Below, piece after piece: positions 1 to 6,260 of a stretch of DNA of 26,375 nucleotides. A program made the position numbers and the translations under genes. This DNA comes from Candidatus Yanofskybacteria bacterium RIFCSPHIGHO2_01_FULL_44_22 (lineage in GTDB: Bacteria > Patescibacteriota > Minisyncoccia > 2-02-FULL-40-12 > GWA2-44-9), in assembly GCA_001794205.1 (NCBI GenBank), contig MGJJ01000015.1, positions 1-26,375 on the forward strand. Reading direction: 5' to 3'. Under the pieces are notes generated by a model. It saw only the letters and a program-made list of their open reading frames with translations, was not told the DNA's origin and ran no database searches. Position 1 is the stretch's first letter, and every line of letters starts with the position of its first letter.

Positions 1-2
1 TT

Positions 3-1349
3 GAGCAAAACATCCTCCACATTACACCTCTTAAAAATCCGCAATTCGGTTATGGCAATCGGCTTGTAAAAGAAATGCTTTTTATGCAGGGCTATACGGA
101 CGATGAGATTGCCCATTACGGAGGATTGCGCATTAAAACCAGCATTGATTTGTCTACTCAAGTCATAGTATCGGAGGAATTGAATAACCACCTCGCGGAA
201 ATAAACCAAGAACTTGCCGGAGAAAAGCTGGAGGGCGCCGTTGTTGTTATAGAAAATAAAACGGGGCGGATAGTCGCCTTAAGCGGGGGCCATGATTTTA
301 ATGAAACCAATTTTAATCGGGCGCTTTCCTTGCGCTCTCCGGGTTCCGCGTTCAAGCCATTCACCTACGCCGCGGCAATTGAGCATTATGGAAAAAATTT
401 TGACAGTATGGTCTGCAACTGTCCCTTCACGATGCCGGCAAAGGTAAGTTTCAACGGAACCGTTCTTAAGTGGTGGACGCCAAGAAATTTCGTGGAAAAA
501 AATACGGTCCCTTACGGCTATATTCCACTGCCAACGGGAATTATCCGGTCAGTCAATTTGGCCACGCTCAACTTAGCCAAAGAAATAGGAATAAGAACAG
601 TCATCCGCACCGCCCATGATATGGGTGTTTGGGGAAATCGAGGCATAGGGAGAGATTCGGAAAATCAGGTTTGGTTTAAATCGCCTTACGCCGACGAAAA
701 TAGTCCCGGTCTTCAACCGTATCTTCCGACGGCTATCGGCGGTTCCGATGTAAGCTTGCTTGAACTTACCAACGCTTTCAGCGTTTTTGCGCGAAACGGC
801 GCTTACATCAAACCAAGCATTATCATTCAAATCAAAAATTCGGATGGTAAAATTCTGTATTCCGCGGAAAAATACCAAGAAAAAAGGGTCTTGTCTGAAT
901 CCACTTCTCATAAAATGACCGTGCTGTTGCGAGCCGTAACCAAAATAGGGACCGGCAAAACCGCCCTAAAAACCCTGAAACAACCCGTAGCCGTCAAAAC
1001 GGGCACGTCCAACGGGCCAAACGACTTGCTAATGATCGGCTATACCCCCGAATACACCGTGGGGGTGCGTCTGGGTTACGACGCGCCAAAACCAATAGAA
1101 ATTCCCGAGTACATGAAAAAAGTAAGCGGAAGCAGAAATTTGCAGGTTTCCGGCGGCTGGGTTGCCGGACCGCTGTTTAAAAATATCGTTGAGAGAATGT
1201 ATGAAAAAAGGTCGGTTGCTGAATTTCCGCCCGAAATTGAAAGTGATTTGGAAAATCTCGTCATAAAACACCGTCGCGCGCCCGCGCCAATACAACCCTT
1301 CGATTTCACTCAGAACAAGCCCGCCGCCCAGACCCAAAAATCAAACTAA
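3..1349 (+). CDS. Class A penicillin-binding protein, C-terminal part (5' truncated)
   Basis: The frame is open from the window edge, so the start and the glycosyltransferase domain lie outside; the ATG at 75 is internal. The visible part is the linker plus the transpeptidase domain that cross-links peptidoglycan outside the membrane. Counting from the ATG at 75, the acyl-serine motif SAFK is at residues 91-94, the SxN motif appears as SVN in RSVNLATLNLA, and the third motif KTGT is in VAVKTGTSNG. All three active-site motifs are intact, so the enzyme is probably functional. The C-terminus is a Pro/Ala/Gln-rich tail. A hairpin terminator follows 35 bases after the stop. It is the first of two class A PBPs in the window (the other is at 11806-13926). 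The family assignment is secure; the 1A/1C subtype cannot be decided from this part. Confidence 0.93.
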   Translation, partial: EQNILHITPLKNPQFGYGNRLVKEMLFMQGYTDDEIAHYGGLRIKTSIDLSTQVIVSEELNNHLAEINQELAGEKLEGAVVVIENKTGRIVALSGGHDFNETNFNRALSLRSPGSAFKPFTYAAAIEHYGKNFDSMVCNCPFTMPAKVSFNGTVLKWWTPRNFVEKNTVPYGYIPLPTGIIRSVNLATLNLAKEIGIRTVIRTAHDMGVWGNRGIGRDSENQVWFKSPYADENSPGLQPYLPTAIGGSDVSLLELTNAFSVFARNGAYIKPSIIIQIKNSDGKILYSAEKYQEKRVLSESTSHKMTVLLRAVTKIGTGKTALKTLKQPVAVKTGTSNGPNDLLMIGYTPEYTVGVRLGYDAPKPIEIPEYMKKVSGSRNLQVSGGWVAGPLFKNIVERMYEKRSVAEFPPEIESDLENLVIKHRRAPAPIQPFDFTQNKPAAQTQKSN

Positions 1350-1383
1350 ATCCCGCACAAAATTTATACATGGAATAAACGCC

Positions 1384-1413
1384 AAAACCGAGCTATGCTC
1401 GGTTTTATTTTTT
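1384..1413 (+). terminator. Rho-independent terminator, probably bidirectional
   Basis: A perfect 10-bp stem (AAAACCGAGC / GCTCGGTTTT, arms 1384-1393 and 1397-1406) with a 3-nt loop is followed on the plus strand by ATTTTTTT. It ends the PBP transcript. The A/T flanks inside the stem also give it a U-run on the minus strand, where it would end the cysteine desulfurase/tRNA transcript. Confidence 0.85.
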
Positions 1414-1414
1414 G

Positions 1415-1487
1415 TCCGCCCCCCGAGACTCGAACTCGGAACATTCACCTTAAGAGGGTGCTGCTCTACCAATTGAGCTAGGGGCGG
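1415..1487 (-). tRNA. tRNA-Lys (anticodon CUU)
   Basis: The minus strand folds as a 73-nt cloverleaf. The acceptor stem CCGCCCC/GGGGCGG pairs perfectly, the D stem is GCTC/GAGC, the T arm is CCGAG-TTCGAGT-CTCGG, and the discriminator is A. The anticodon loop is CTCTTAA, giving U33, anticodon CUU and A37, which reads AAG (Lys). The outermost anticodon-stem pair (27-43) is a G-A mismatch. The 3' CCA is not encoded and must be added by an enzyme. It lies 20 nt downstream of the cysteine desulfurase on the same strand and may be co-transcribed with it. Confidence 0.95.
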
Positions 1488-1507
1488 CCCGCACACTAAT
1501 TTATATT

Positions 1508-2665
1508 TTATGGCTGTTTTGCCTTTTTTACAATCTGTTGCAATATTTTTACAACAAAATCAATATCCTTTTGAGACGTCTGCCGGCCGAGAGAAAAACG
1601 CAACACACCGTCAAGATATGGTTCCCTAACGCCAATAGCTTTCAAAACATGGGAAGGCTCAACCGCGTGAGAAGTACAGGCAGAGCCGCTCCCCGCCCGA
1701 ATCCCGTATTTATCCAACTCAAGCAGGAGTTTCTCGCTGTTTGTTCCGGGAATTGAAATGTTTATATTGTTGGGCAGCCGGCCGCCGCCAAGCGCGCCGT
1801 TTATTTTCGTATCCGGCATTATTTCTGCCAGCTTCTTAAAGAAATAGTCCCTTAGCGCGGCAATTTTTATGCCCTCTTTGGAATTTATCAACTCAAGCGC
1901 TTTTGCCAATCCCAAAATAGCCGACAAATTTTCGGTCCCCGCCCGCAATCCTCTTTCATGCTCCCCGCCCAAAACAAGCGGCCTAACGGGTACTCCCCTG
2001 CGGACATACAGCACGCCAATTCCCCGCGGCCCATAAATTTTAGTCCCGTTAAAAGACAGCAGGTCCACACCGAGATTATTCACATTAACATCCAAATATT
2101 CAACTGCCTGGCAAGCGTCCACATGAAACAACGGATAATGCTCCGACAAGGATTGTTTTTTAAAATCTTTAATTATTTTGGAAATTTTTTTTATCGGTTC
2201 TATTGTGCCTATTTCATTGTTGGCATACATGACGGAAACTAAAAAAACTTTCGGCGTCAGCCGGCGTTTCAGGTCGGCTAAATCAACCAAACCCTTTTCA
2301 TCGACTTTTAAAAAAATCAATTTGAATTCAGACCGTAAAGATTCCAGCGGTTTAAGAACGGAGGCATGCTCGAGCGGTGTCGTCAGAATTTCTTTCCCGC
2401 CGCCCGCCCTGGCTTTGGCCGCCCCCAAAACAGCCAAATTATTGGCTTCCGAACCGGAACCGGTAAAAATAATCTCCGCCGGTCCGGCTCCGATAAATTT
2501 TGCGATTGCTTTTCTGGCTGCTTCAAGTTCCTTTCGAACTTCACGGCCGGCATCGTTAAAAGAAGAAGGGTTCGCGTAAAGCGACAACCCGCGCAAAATT
2601 TCTTTTTTTACTTCTGCGGCAAGAGGAGTCGCCGCGGCATTGTCCAAATAAATTATTTTTTTCAT
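1508..2665 (-). CDS. Cysteine desulfurase (NifS/IscS-type, class V aminotransferase fold)
   Basis: This PLP enzyme takes sulfur from cysteine to give alanine and an enzyme persulfide, feeding Fe-S cluster assembly or tRNA thiolation in the cytosol. At 385 aa it has the family's usual length. Visible landmarks are the N-terminal IYLDNAAATP, H100 in LEHASV (stacks on PLP), D183 in HVDACQA, the PLP-binding K209 in NGTKIYGPRG, RAGTEN at 241-246, and the persulfide cysteine C330 in GSGSACTSHAVEP. The residue before K209 is Thr, where IscS and NifS usually have His. The ATG at 2665 is preferred over an in-frame TTG one codon upstream. There is no Shine-Dalgarno; instead a hairpin with a U-run abuts the start. 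No scaffold (IscU/SufU) or MnmA gene is in the window, so the sulfur acceptor is unknown. Confidence 0.93.
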   Translation of the reverse strand: MKKIIYLDNAAATPLAAEVKKEILRGLSLYANPSSFNDAGREVRKELEAARKAIAKFIGAGPAEIIFTGSGSEANNLAVLGAAKARAGGGKEILTTPLEHASVLKPLESLRSEFKLIFLKVDEKGLVDLADLKRRLTPKVFLVSVMYANNEIGTIEPIKKISKIIKDFKKQSLSEHYPLFHVDACQAVEYLDVNVNNLGVDLLSFNGTKIYGPRGIGVLYVRRGVPVRPLVLGGEHERGLRAGTENLSAILGLAKALELINSKEGIKIAALRDYFFKKLAEIMPDTKINGALGGGRLPNNINISIPGTNSEKLLLELDKYGIRAGSGSACTSHAVEPSHVLKAIGVREPYLDGVLRFSLGRQTSQKDIDFVVKILQQIVKKAKQP

Positions 2666-2666
2666 C

Positions 2667-2691
2667 AAAAAACGGCCATCGGCCGCTTTTT
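2667..2691 (-). terminator. Hairpin with U-run between doxX-like gene and cysteine desulfurase
   Basis: Read on the minus strand, AAAAAG, then CGGCC-GAT-GGCCG, then TTTTTT form a classic intrinsic terminator. It lies 20 nt after the DoxX-like stop codon, and its U-run ends one base before the TTG-ATG start of the cysteine desulfurase. Confidence 0.7.
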
Positions 2692-2711
2692 AATTTAACA
2701 CATTCGGCGCA

Positions 2712-3098
2712 CTATCGCAATCCCGCCATCCTTTCGTTGCGCGGCCAGAAAAGGACCGACAGAAATCCGCCGAGCAAACCCATATCTCGAACCAGAACCT
2801 CGTTGAAACCATGAGTAAAAATAACAACCAAAAGAAATGCCGCTCCCAAAAAAGAAAACAGGGCGGAAAAAATATTGAGCGCCAAACTGGTGGCGATAAG
2901 AATTTCAAAGATGGCATTAAGGTAGATGAAGGCAATGCCGCTAAGGCCGAACTGCGCGACAAACCGGACAACGTTTTCCGGAACCCAGGCATTGAGCCAG
3001 TACTCCGGTTGCATGAATTTATCTATCCCAAACCAAAAGAAAACAAAAGCCAAACCAAGACGGAGAATTAAATTGGAATAACGCAAAGAATAAAACAT
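2712..3098 (-). CDS. DoxX-family small membrane protein
   Basis: A 128-aa hydrophobic protein with about four membrane helices (roughly residues 8-27, 50-72, 74-96 and 104-118). The layout matches DoxX/DoxD-like proteins: an N-terminal helix carrying RLGLAFVFFWFGIDKFMQPEYW, then helix pairs, and a short basic C-terminus. The FxWxGIDKF-type motif after helix 1 and a second polar loop (THGFNEVLVRDMGLLGG) support the family. Function across the family is poorly defined (quinone/thiosulfate or redox-linked membrane roles in some members), so no specific reaction is claimed. A terminator-like hairpin follows it. Its start lies next to a plus-strand promoter that fires the other way. No clear promoter or Shine-Dalgarno is seen for it. 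Confidence 0.7.
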   Translation of the reverse strand: MFYSLRYSNLILRLGLAFVFFWFGIDKFMQPEYWLNAWVPENVVRFVAQFGLSGIAFIYLNAIFEILIATSLALNIFSALFSFLGAAFLLVVIFTHGFNEVLVRDMGLLGGFLSVLFWPRNERMAGLR

Positions 3099-3108
3099 TT
3101 ATTGACTA

Positions 3109-3137
3109 TTGACAAACATAATAAACTATGCTATCAT
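3109..3137 (+). promoter_or_regulatory. Strong sigma70-type promoter driving a non-coding region
   Basis: TTGACA (3109-3114), a 17-nt spacer and TATCAT (3132-3137), with TGC immediately before the -10 (extended -10). The predicted start is near 3144. No plausible protein gene lies downstream before the long hairpin at 3258-3327. Confidence 0.75.
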
Positions 3138-3143
3138 TATAAA

Positions 3144-3320
3144 ATCCTGGGACTGCGAACTTCGTTGTTCTGGCGGCATAAAAATCGTGACGGCTTGCCC
3201 GCTTGCGGTTCTTAACAATAATTATATTAACATAAAATTATCAGCCGCAAAAACAATCGGGCTGTCGGTTTCAAAAAAGAAAACCTCGCAAAAACGGGGT
3301 TTTCTTTTTTGAAACCGACA
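3144..3320 (+). ncRNA. Putative small RNA of about 175 nt (unidentified)
   Basis: It is bounded by the promoter at 3109-3137 and the long hairpin at 3263-3320. The region between has no credible ORF: the only long frame starts inside the promoter and looks like no known protein. Possible internal helices are GCGGC with GCCCGC (around 3174-3203) and CAGCC with GGCTG (around 3242-3264). It does not show the signatures of tmRNA, the SRP RNA core or RNase P RNA, and no family name can be given. It is a candidate only; transcription is inferred from sequence signals. Confidence 0.45.
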
Positions 3321-3327
3321 CCGCCCG
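3258..3327. terminator. Very long perfect hairpin, bidirectional terminator
   Basis: A perfect 23-bp inverted repeat (arms 3263-3285 and 3298-3320) encloses TCGCAAAAACGG, which can add three more pairs around a CAAAAA loop. The stem resumes outside with CGGGC (3258-3262) and GCCCG (3323-3327) after a 2-nt bulge. A-rich and T-rich halves flank the GC core, giving a U-run in both directions. It ends tig on the minus strand (its stop codon is 5 bases away) and the putative small RNA on the plus strand. Confidence 0.85.
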
Positions 3328-3331
3328 CTCT

Positions 3332-4615
3332 TTAAACCACGCACATTTTTTCCAGCCAATCAAAAGCTTTTTCGTTTATAATCTTTTCAGCCACATTTTC
3401 TCTTATCTGCGCCGTGTTCAAATCGGCGGGATTTTCAATTTCTCCGCGCATCAGAGCGGTCTGGACCGCAAGATTAAAAGCATTTTCCGCTTCTTCCGAT
3501 GAAACTTCAATCCCGTTGGCTTTTATTATTTTGTGAATAACAAGATTCATCTTTATCTGTTTTTCGGCTTCCTTGCGCCAGTCTTTTTTCAAATCATCCT
3601 GGGTTTTTCCGAGACGGGCGAGATACGGCCCTAATTCCAATCCGTTTTTGTGAAGGTCGTCATCCAGACTACCGACCATCTCATCCAACCGGACATCCAC
3701 CAAAACTTCAGGCGTTTTGATATCAGTCGTTTTAATTATTTGTTCCAAAATTTCCAGACGATTTTTCTGTTTTTCGTTTAATTCTTTTTCCTGCCTGATT
3801 CCCTCCTTTGCGTTGCGGGAAAGTTGTTCCAAACTGCCAAATTTTCCAACGCTCGCGGCAAAATCATCGTTTAGCTCGGGCAGCTGGACTTTTTTGACAT
3901 CGCCGATTTTCACCAAAAAATCCAATTTTTTTCCGGCTATGCTTTTTTGATAATAATCCGACGGAGCGATAAGAGAGAAATTTTTTTCTTCTCCCTTTTT
4001 CATGCCGACCAGCTCCTCTTCAAAGCCGGGCATAAAATTTTTCCCGCCGATAATCAGGGGGTGATTCTTGCTAAGCCCCCCTTCGATAATCTTTCCGTCG
4101 GCTTTAACTTCAAAATCAACTTCCAGCCTGTCCCCCGTCTGGGCCGGCTCGGCCTTATCGTAAAGCTTGGCTCTGGACGCTCTTAGGGTTTCCAGCGTCT
4201 CGTCTATTTCTTTTTGGCTGACTTCGGTGTTAACTCGTTTTATTTTAAACCTGGAGACATTGGGCAAATTAAAATCCGGAAACAAAACCAAGTTTGCGGA
4301 ATAGGCCAGTTTTTCAACGCTGTTTTCTTTCATTCGAAAATCACTCGTATTCAGTACGTCCAATTTTTCGTCAGTGATAATTTTATTTAAGCTACCGCGA
4401 ACGGCCATTTCCATGGCCAATTCCAAAATCTGGCTCGAATCGATATGCTCTTTCAGAAAACTTTTGGGAACTTTACCCCGGCGGAAACCGTCAAGCTCCG
4501 CGTTTTTGCCTATTTCCGATTCGGCTTCTTCGATATAATTTTTTAGTTCGGCTTGCGTCAGTTCAACCGATAATTCGGTTTGGCCCCGGACGACTTTTTT
4601 AAATTCGTGTTTCAT
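3332..4615 (-). CDS. tig: Trigger factor (ribosome-bound chaperone / prolyl isomerase)
   Basis: Trigger factor binds the ribosomal tunnel exit and shields nascent chains. At 427 aa it is close to the usual 430-450. The N-terminal domain carries the ribosome-docking signature GFRRGKVPKSF (residues 43-53). A FKBP-type PPIase domain follows at about 155-245 (DRLEVDFEVKADGKIIEGG, PGFEEELVGMKKGEEK). The helical C-terminal chaperone arms run to the end. The start is ATG at 4615, only 17 nt after the nusA stop, so it is almost certainly co-transcribed from the nusA promoter. There is no Shine-Dalgarno before the ATG. Transcription ends at the long hairpin at 3258-3327. Confidence 0.95.
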   Translation of the reverse strand: MKHEFKKVVRGQTELSVELTQAELKNYIEEAESEIGKNAELDGFRRGKVPKSFLKEHIDSSQILELAMEMAVRGSLNKIITDEKLDVLNTSDFRMKENSVEKLAYSANLVLFPDFNLPNVSRFKIKRVNTEVSQKEIDETLETLRASRAKLYDKAEPAQTGDRLEVDFEVKADGKIIEGGLSKNHPLIIGGKNFMPGFEEELVGMKKGEEKNFSLIAPSDYYQKSIAGKKLDFLVKIGDVKKVQLPELNDDFAASVGKFGSLEQLSRNAKEGIRQEKELNEKQKNRLEILEQIIKTTDIKTPEVLVDVRLDEMVGSLDDDLHKNGLELGPYLARLGKTQDDLKKDWRKEAEKQIKMNLVIHKIIKANGIEVSSEEAENAFNLAVQTALMRGEIENPADLNTAQIRENVAEKIINEKAFDWLEKMCVV

Positions 4616-4632
4616 GGATTTCGGCGGATATC

Positions 4633-5937
4633 TTATTCTGAATCTTTGTCTTTCTTAATTTGTTCTTCCGGTTCCGGTTCCGGTTCCGGTTCCGGTTCCG
4701 TTTTGTCTTTCGGTTTCACTTCTGATTCGGCGTCCCGATAATCCAGATTTTCCTTCGGCGAGCGAACATCAATTCTCCAGCCGGTCAGTTTGGCCGCCAG
4801 TCTGACATTTTGACCCCTCTTGCCGATAGCCAACGAAAATTGGTCGTCGGAAACCTCTGCCAAAGCGTGCTTTCTTTTGTCGTCGATGATTTCAACATTC
4901 AGTACCTTGGCGGGAGAAAAAGAATTGGCGATAAAATCCTTCGCTTTTTCGCTCCACAAAATAATGTCGATTTTTTCGCCGGACAGTTCGTTTATCACCG
5001 TCTGGACCCGGACGCCCTTTTGTCCGACCAAAGAACCGATGGGGTCAACTCCTTCTTGATTGGACGCAACGGCGATTTTGGTTCTTGAGCCGGCTTCTCT
5101 GGCAATGGCTTTGGCCTCCACCGTTCCGGTATCTATTTCAGGCACTTCCATCCGGAACAGTTCAAGAACCAATTTCGGATGAGCTCTTGAAAGAAGCACG
5201 GCCGGACCCCGCGGAGTCTCTTCCACCCGCAGAATAATAAACCGGAATCTTTGGCTTATTTTGTAATTGTCGCCGGGGATTTGTTCGATTGGAATCAAAA
5301 GGCCGTTGGTTTTGCCTAAGTCGATAAAAACCAGCGCACCTTCTTTTCTTTGCACCACACCGCTGATTATTTCCCCTTCCCGGCCTTTAAATTCGGCAAA
5401 AATCGCCTCTCGCTCCGCCTCTCTCAAGCGTTGGATAATTACCTGTTTGGCTGTTTGAGCGGCAATACGTCCGAAATCCGTATGGGGTTCGAGCCGGGTA
5501 ATCAGTTCGTCCCCGACTTTAAGTTTTTTATTTGTTTTCTTGGCCTCTTCAAGAATAATATGTTTTTCGGGATTGAATTTAATCTTGGATTCTCCGTCTT
5601 CGACAGTTTCTTCCTTTGCTTCAGCTTCGTCTCTTTTCCTTGTCCGCCCTCTTTCTAAATCTTGAAAATCTGGTTTTTCTTCGATTATTTTTTCAGGCAA
5701 AACGCCGGTAATGTTTTCTTCTTCGTCAACGCCTTCCACCACATAGTGAATCTGGGCAATTTCCATCTTCCCGCTTTCCGGGTCAAGTTTGGTCTTTATA
5801 ATTTGTCCCTTCTTGCCGTAATCCCTTTTATAGGCGGCGGCAATAGCCGCTTCTATGGTTTCCAGAACGCTTTGTTCGGAAATCCCCTTTTCTTCGGCTA
5901 TTTGTTTAATGGCCGATAAAAATTGTTTTGTATCCAT
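4633..5937 (-). CDS. nusA: Transcription termination/antitermination factor NusA
   Basis: NusA binds RNA polymerase and nascent RNA and modulates pausing, termination and antitermination. The start is taken as ATG at 5937 (434 aa) because residues 1-42 match the NusA N-terminus (AIEQIAEEKGI-type motif, then AAIAAAYKRDYG); a TTG 36 nt upstream would translate the leader stem. Domains are: polymerase-binding N-terminal domain with a charged insertion at about 70-128; S1 at about 185-253; KH1 with GQKG near 305-308; KH2 with GKRG at 372-375; and an acidic tail with a Glu-Pro repeat at about 414-425. The E. coli-type acidic repeats AR1/AR2 are absent. It is first in a nusA-tig operon. The long structured leader, whose stem ends one base before the ATG, suggests post-transcriptional control. 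Confidence 0.95.
   Translation of the reverse strand: MDTKQFLSAIKQIAEEKGISEQSVLETIEAAIAAAYKRDYGKKGQIIKTKLDPESGKMEIAQIHYVVEGVDEEENITGVLPEKIIEEKPDFQDLERGRTRKRDEAEAKEETVEDGESKIKFNPEKHIILEEAKKTNKKLKVGDELITRLEPHTDFGRIAAQTAKQVIIQRLREAEREAIFAEFKGREGEIISGVVQRKEGALVFIDLGKTNGLLIPIEQIPGDNYKISQRFRFIILRVEETPRGPAVLLSRAHPKLVLELFRMEVPEIDTGTVEAKAIAREAGSRTKIAVASNQEGVDPIGSLVGQKGVRVQTVINELSGEKIDIILWSEKAKDFIANSFSPAKVLNVEIIDDKRKHALAEVSDDQFSLAIGKRGQNVRLAAKLTGWRIDVRSPKENLDYRDAESEVKPKDKTEPEPEPEPEPEEQIKKDKDSE
4666..4700. repeat. Hexanucleotide tandem repeat in the nusA tail
   Basis: Almost six copies of TTCCGG (minus strand CCGGAA) encode the Glu-Pro run near the NusA C-terminus. The unit is a multiple of three, so copy-number change would lengthen or shorten the tail without breaking the frame. 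Confidence 0.85.
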
Positions 5938-5938
5938 T

Positions 5939-6111
5939 CCGTACGAAGTAGCCGCTGCGCAGTTGTGGGACAACCATTTATGCGTGTTAGACTACTGTTG
6001 TTATTTATTATTATTCCGCGCGTTTTACCCGTTAGGGCTACTTCGTACGGGATTGATTTTTAAACGACAAGTCCGCATTCAGCGGACTTGTCCTATAAGA
6101 TAAAATCAATC
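5939..6111 (-). promoter_or_regulatory. Structured nusA 5' leader RNA (candidate cis-regulatory element)
   Basis: On the nusA transcript three helices are stacked. P1 pairs GATTGATTTT (6111-6102) with AAAATCAATC (6060-6051). Inside it P2 is an 11-bp hairpin, GACAAGTCCGC/GCGGACTTGTC (6092-6082 with 6076-6066), loop of 5. Directly next to P1, P3 pairs CCGTACGAAGTAGCC (6050-6036) with GGCTACTTCGTACGG (5953-5939), a perfect 15 bp enclosing 82 nt that contain a small hairpin GTTGT-CCC-ACAAC (5974-5962). P3 ends one base before the nusA ATG. P2 lacks a U-run, so it is not an obvious terminator. The helices are seen directly; the regulatory role is inferred. It matches no riboswitch class I recognise. 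Confidence 0.65.
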
Positions 6112-6121
6112 TGGTGGCTTA

Positions 6122-6150
6122 ATGATAGCATCTCGTAAAAATAAAGTCAA
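6122..6150 (-). promoter_or_regulatory. nusA-tig operon promoter
   Basis: On the minus strand: TTGACT (6150-6145), a 17-nt spacer and TATCAT (6127-6122), with TGC just before the -10. It is nearly identical in design to the promoter at 3109. The predicted start is near 6115, just before helix P1 of the leader, giving a leader of about 178 nt. Confidence 0.8.
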
Positions 6151-6176
6151 ATACCGCAGGGTTATCAACAAATTTT

Positions 6177-6190
6177 CTCTTTACAAAGAG
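6177..6190. promoter_or_regulatory. Dyad between the divergent nusA and pilB promoters
   Basis: CTCTTTACAAAGAG is a near-palindrome (CTCTTT / AAAGAG) lying between the nusA -35 (6150) and the pilB -35 (6206). It could be an operator, but a 6-bp half-site can arise by chance. Confidence 0.3.
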
Positions 6191-6205
6191 TTTACATCCG
6201 ATAGA

Positions 6206-6234
6206 TTGAGACATCGGGCCGTAGGTGTTAATAT
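6206..6234 (+). promoter_or_regulatory. pilB promoter
   Basis: TTGAGA (6206-6211), a 17-nt spacer and TAATAT (6229-6234). The predicted start is near 6241, giving a leader of about 20 nt. An inverted repeat CCGAT (6198-6202) / ATCGG (6213-6217) brackets the -35 and might be a protein-binding site. Confidence 0.65.
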
Positions 6235-6260
6235 TAAGGCGAGGCGAGGCGAATTATCCA

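Noticed and set aside
3109..3312. 67-aa ORF in the gap between the DoxX-like gene and tig
   Set aside because: It starts inside the -35 box with a non-ATG codon, resembles no protein, and runs into the long hairpin.
4666..4700. Phase-variable repeat or CRISPR-like array
   Set aside because: The hexamer unit keeps the frame, so it cannot switch the gene off, and there are no spacers.
5938..5973. 12-residue N-terminal extension of NusA from an upstream TTG
   Set aside because: The extra residues are the translation of leader stem P3; the ATG at 5937 matches the NusA family start.
6225..6260. Upstream GTG start for pilB
   Set aside because: It overlaps the promoter -10, so the codon would lie before the transcript starts.
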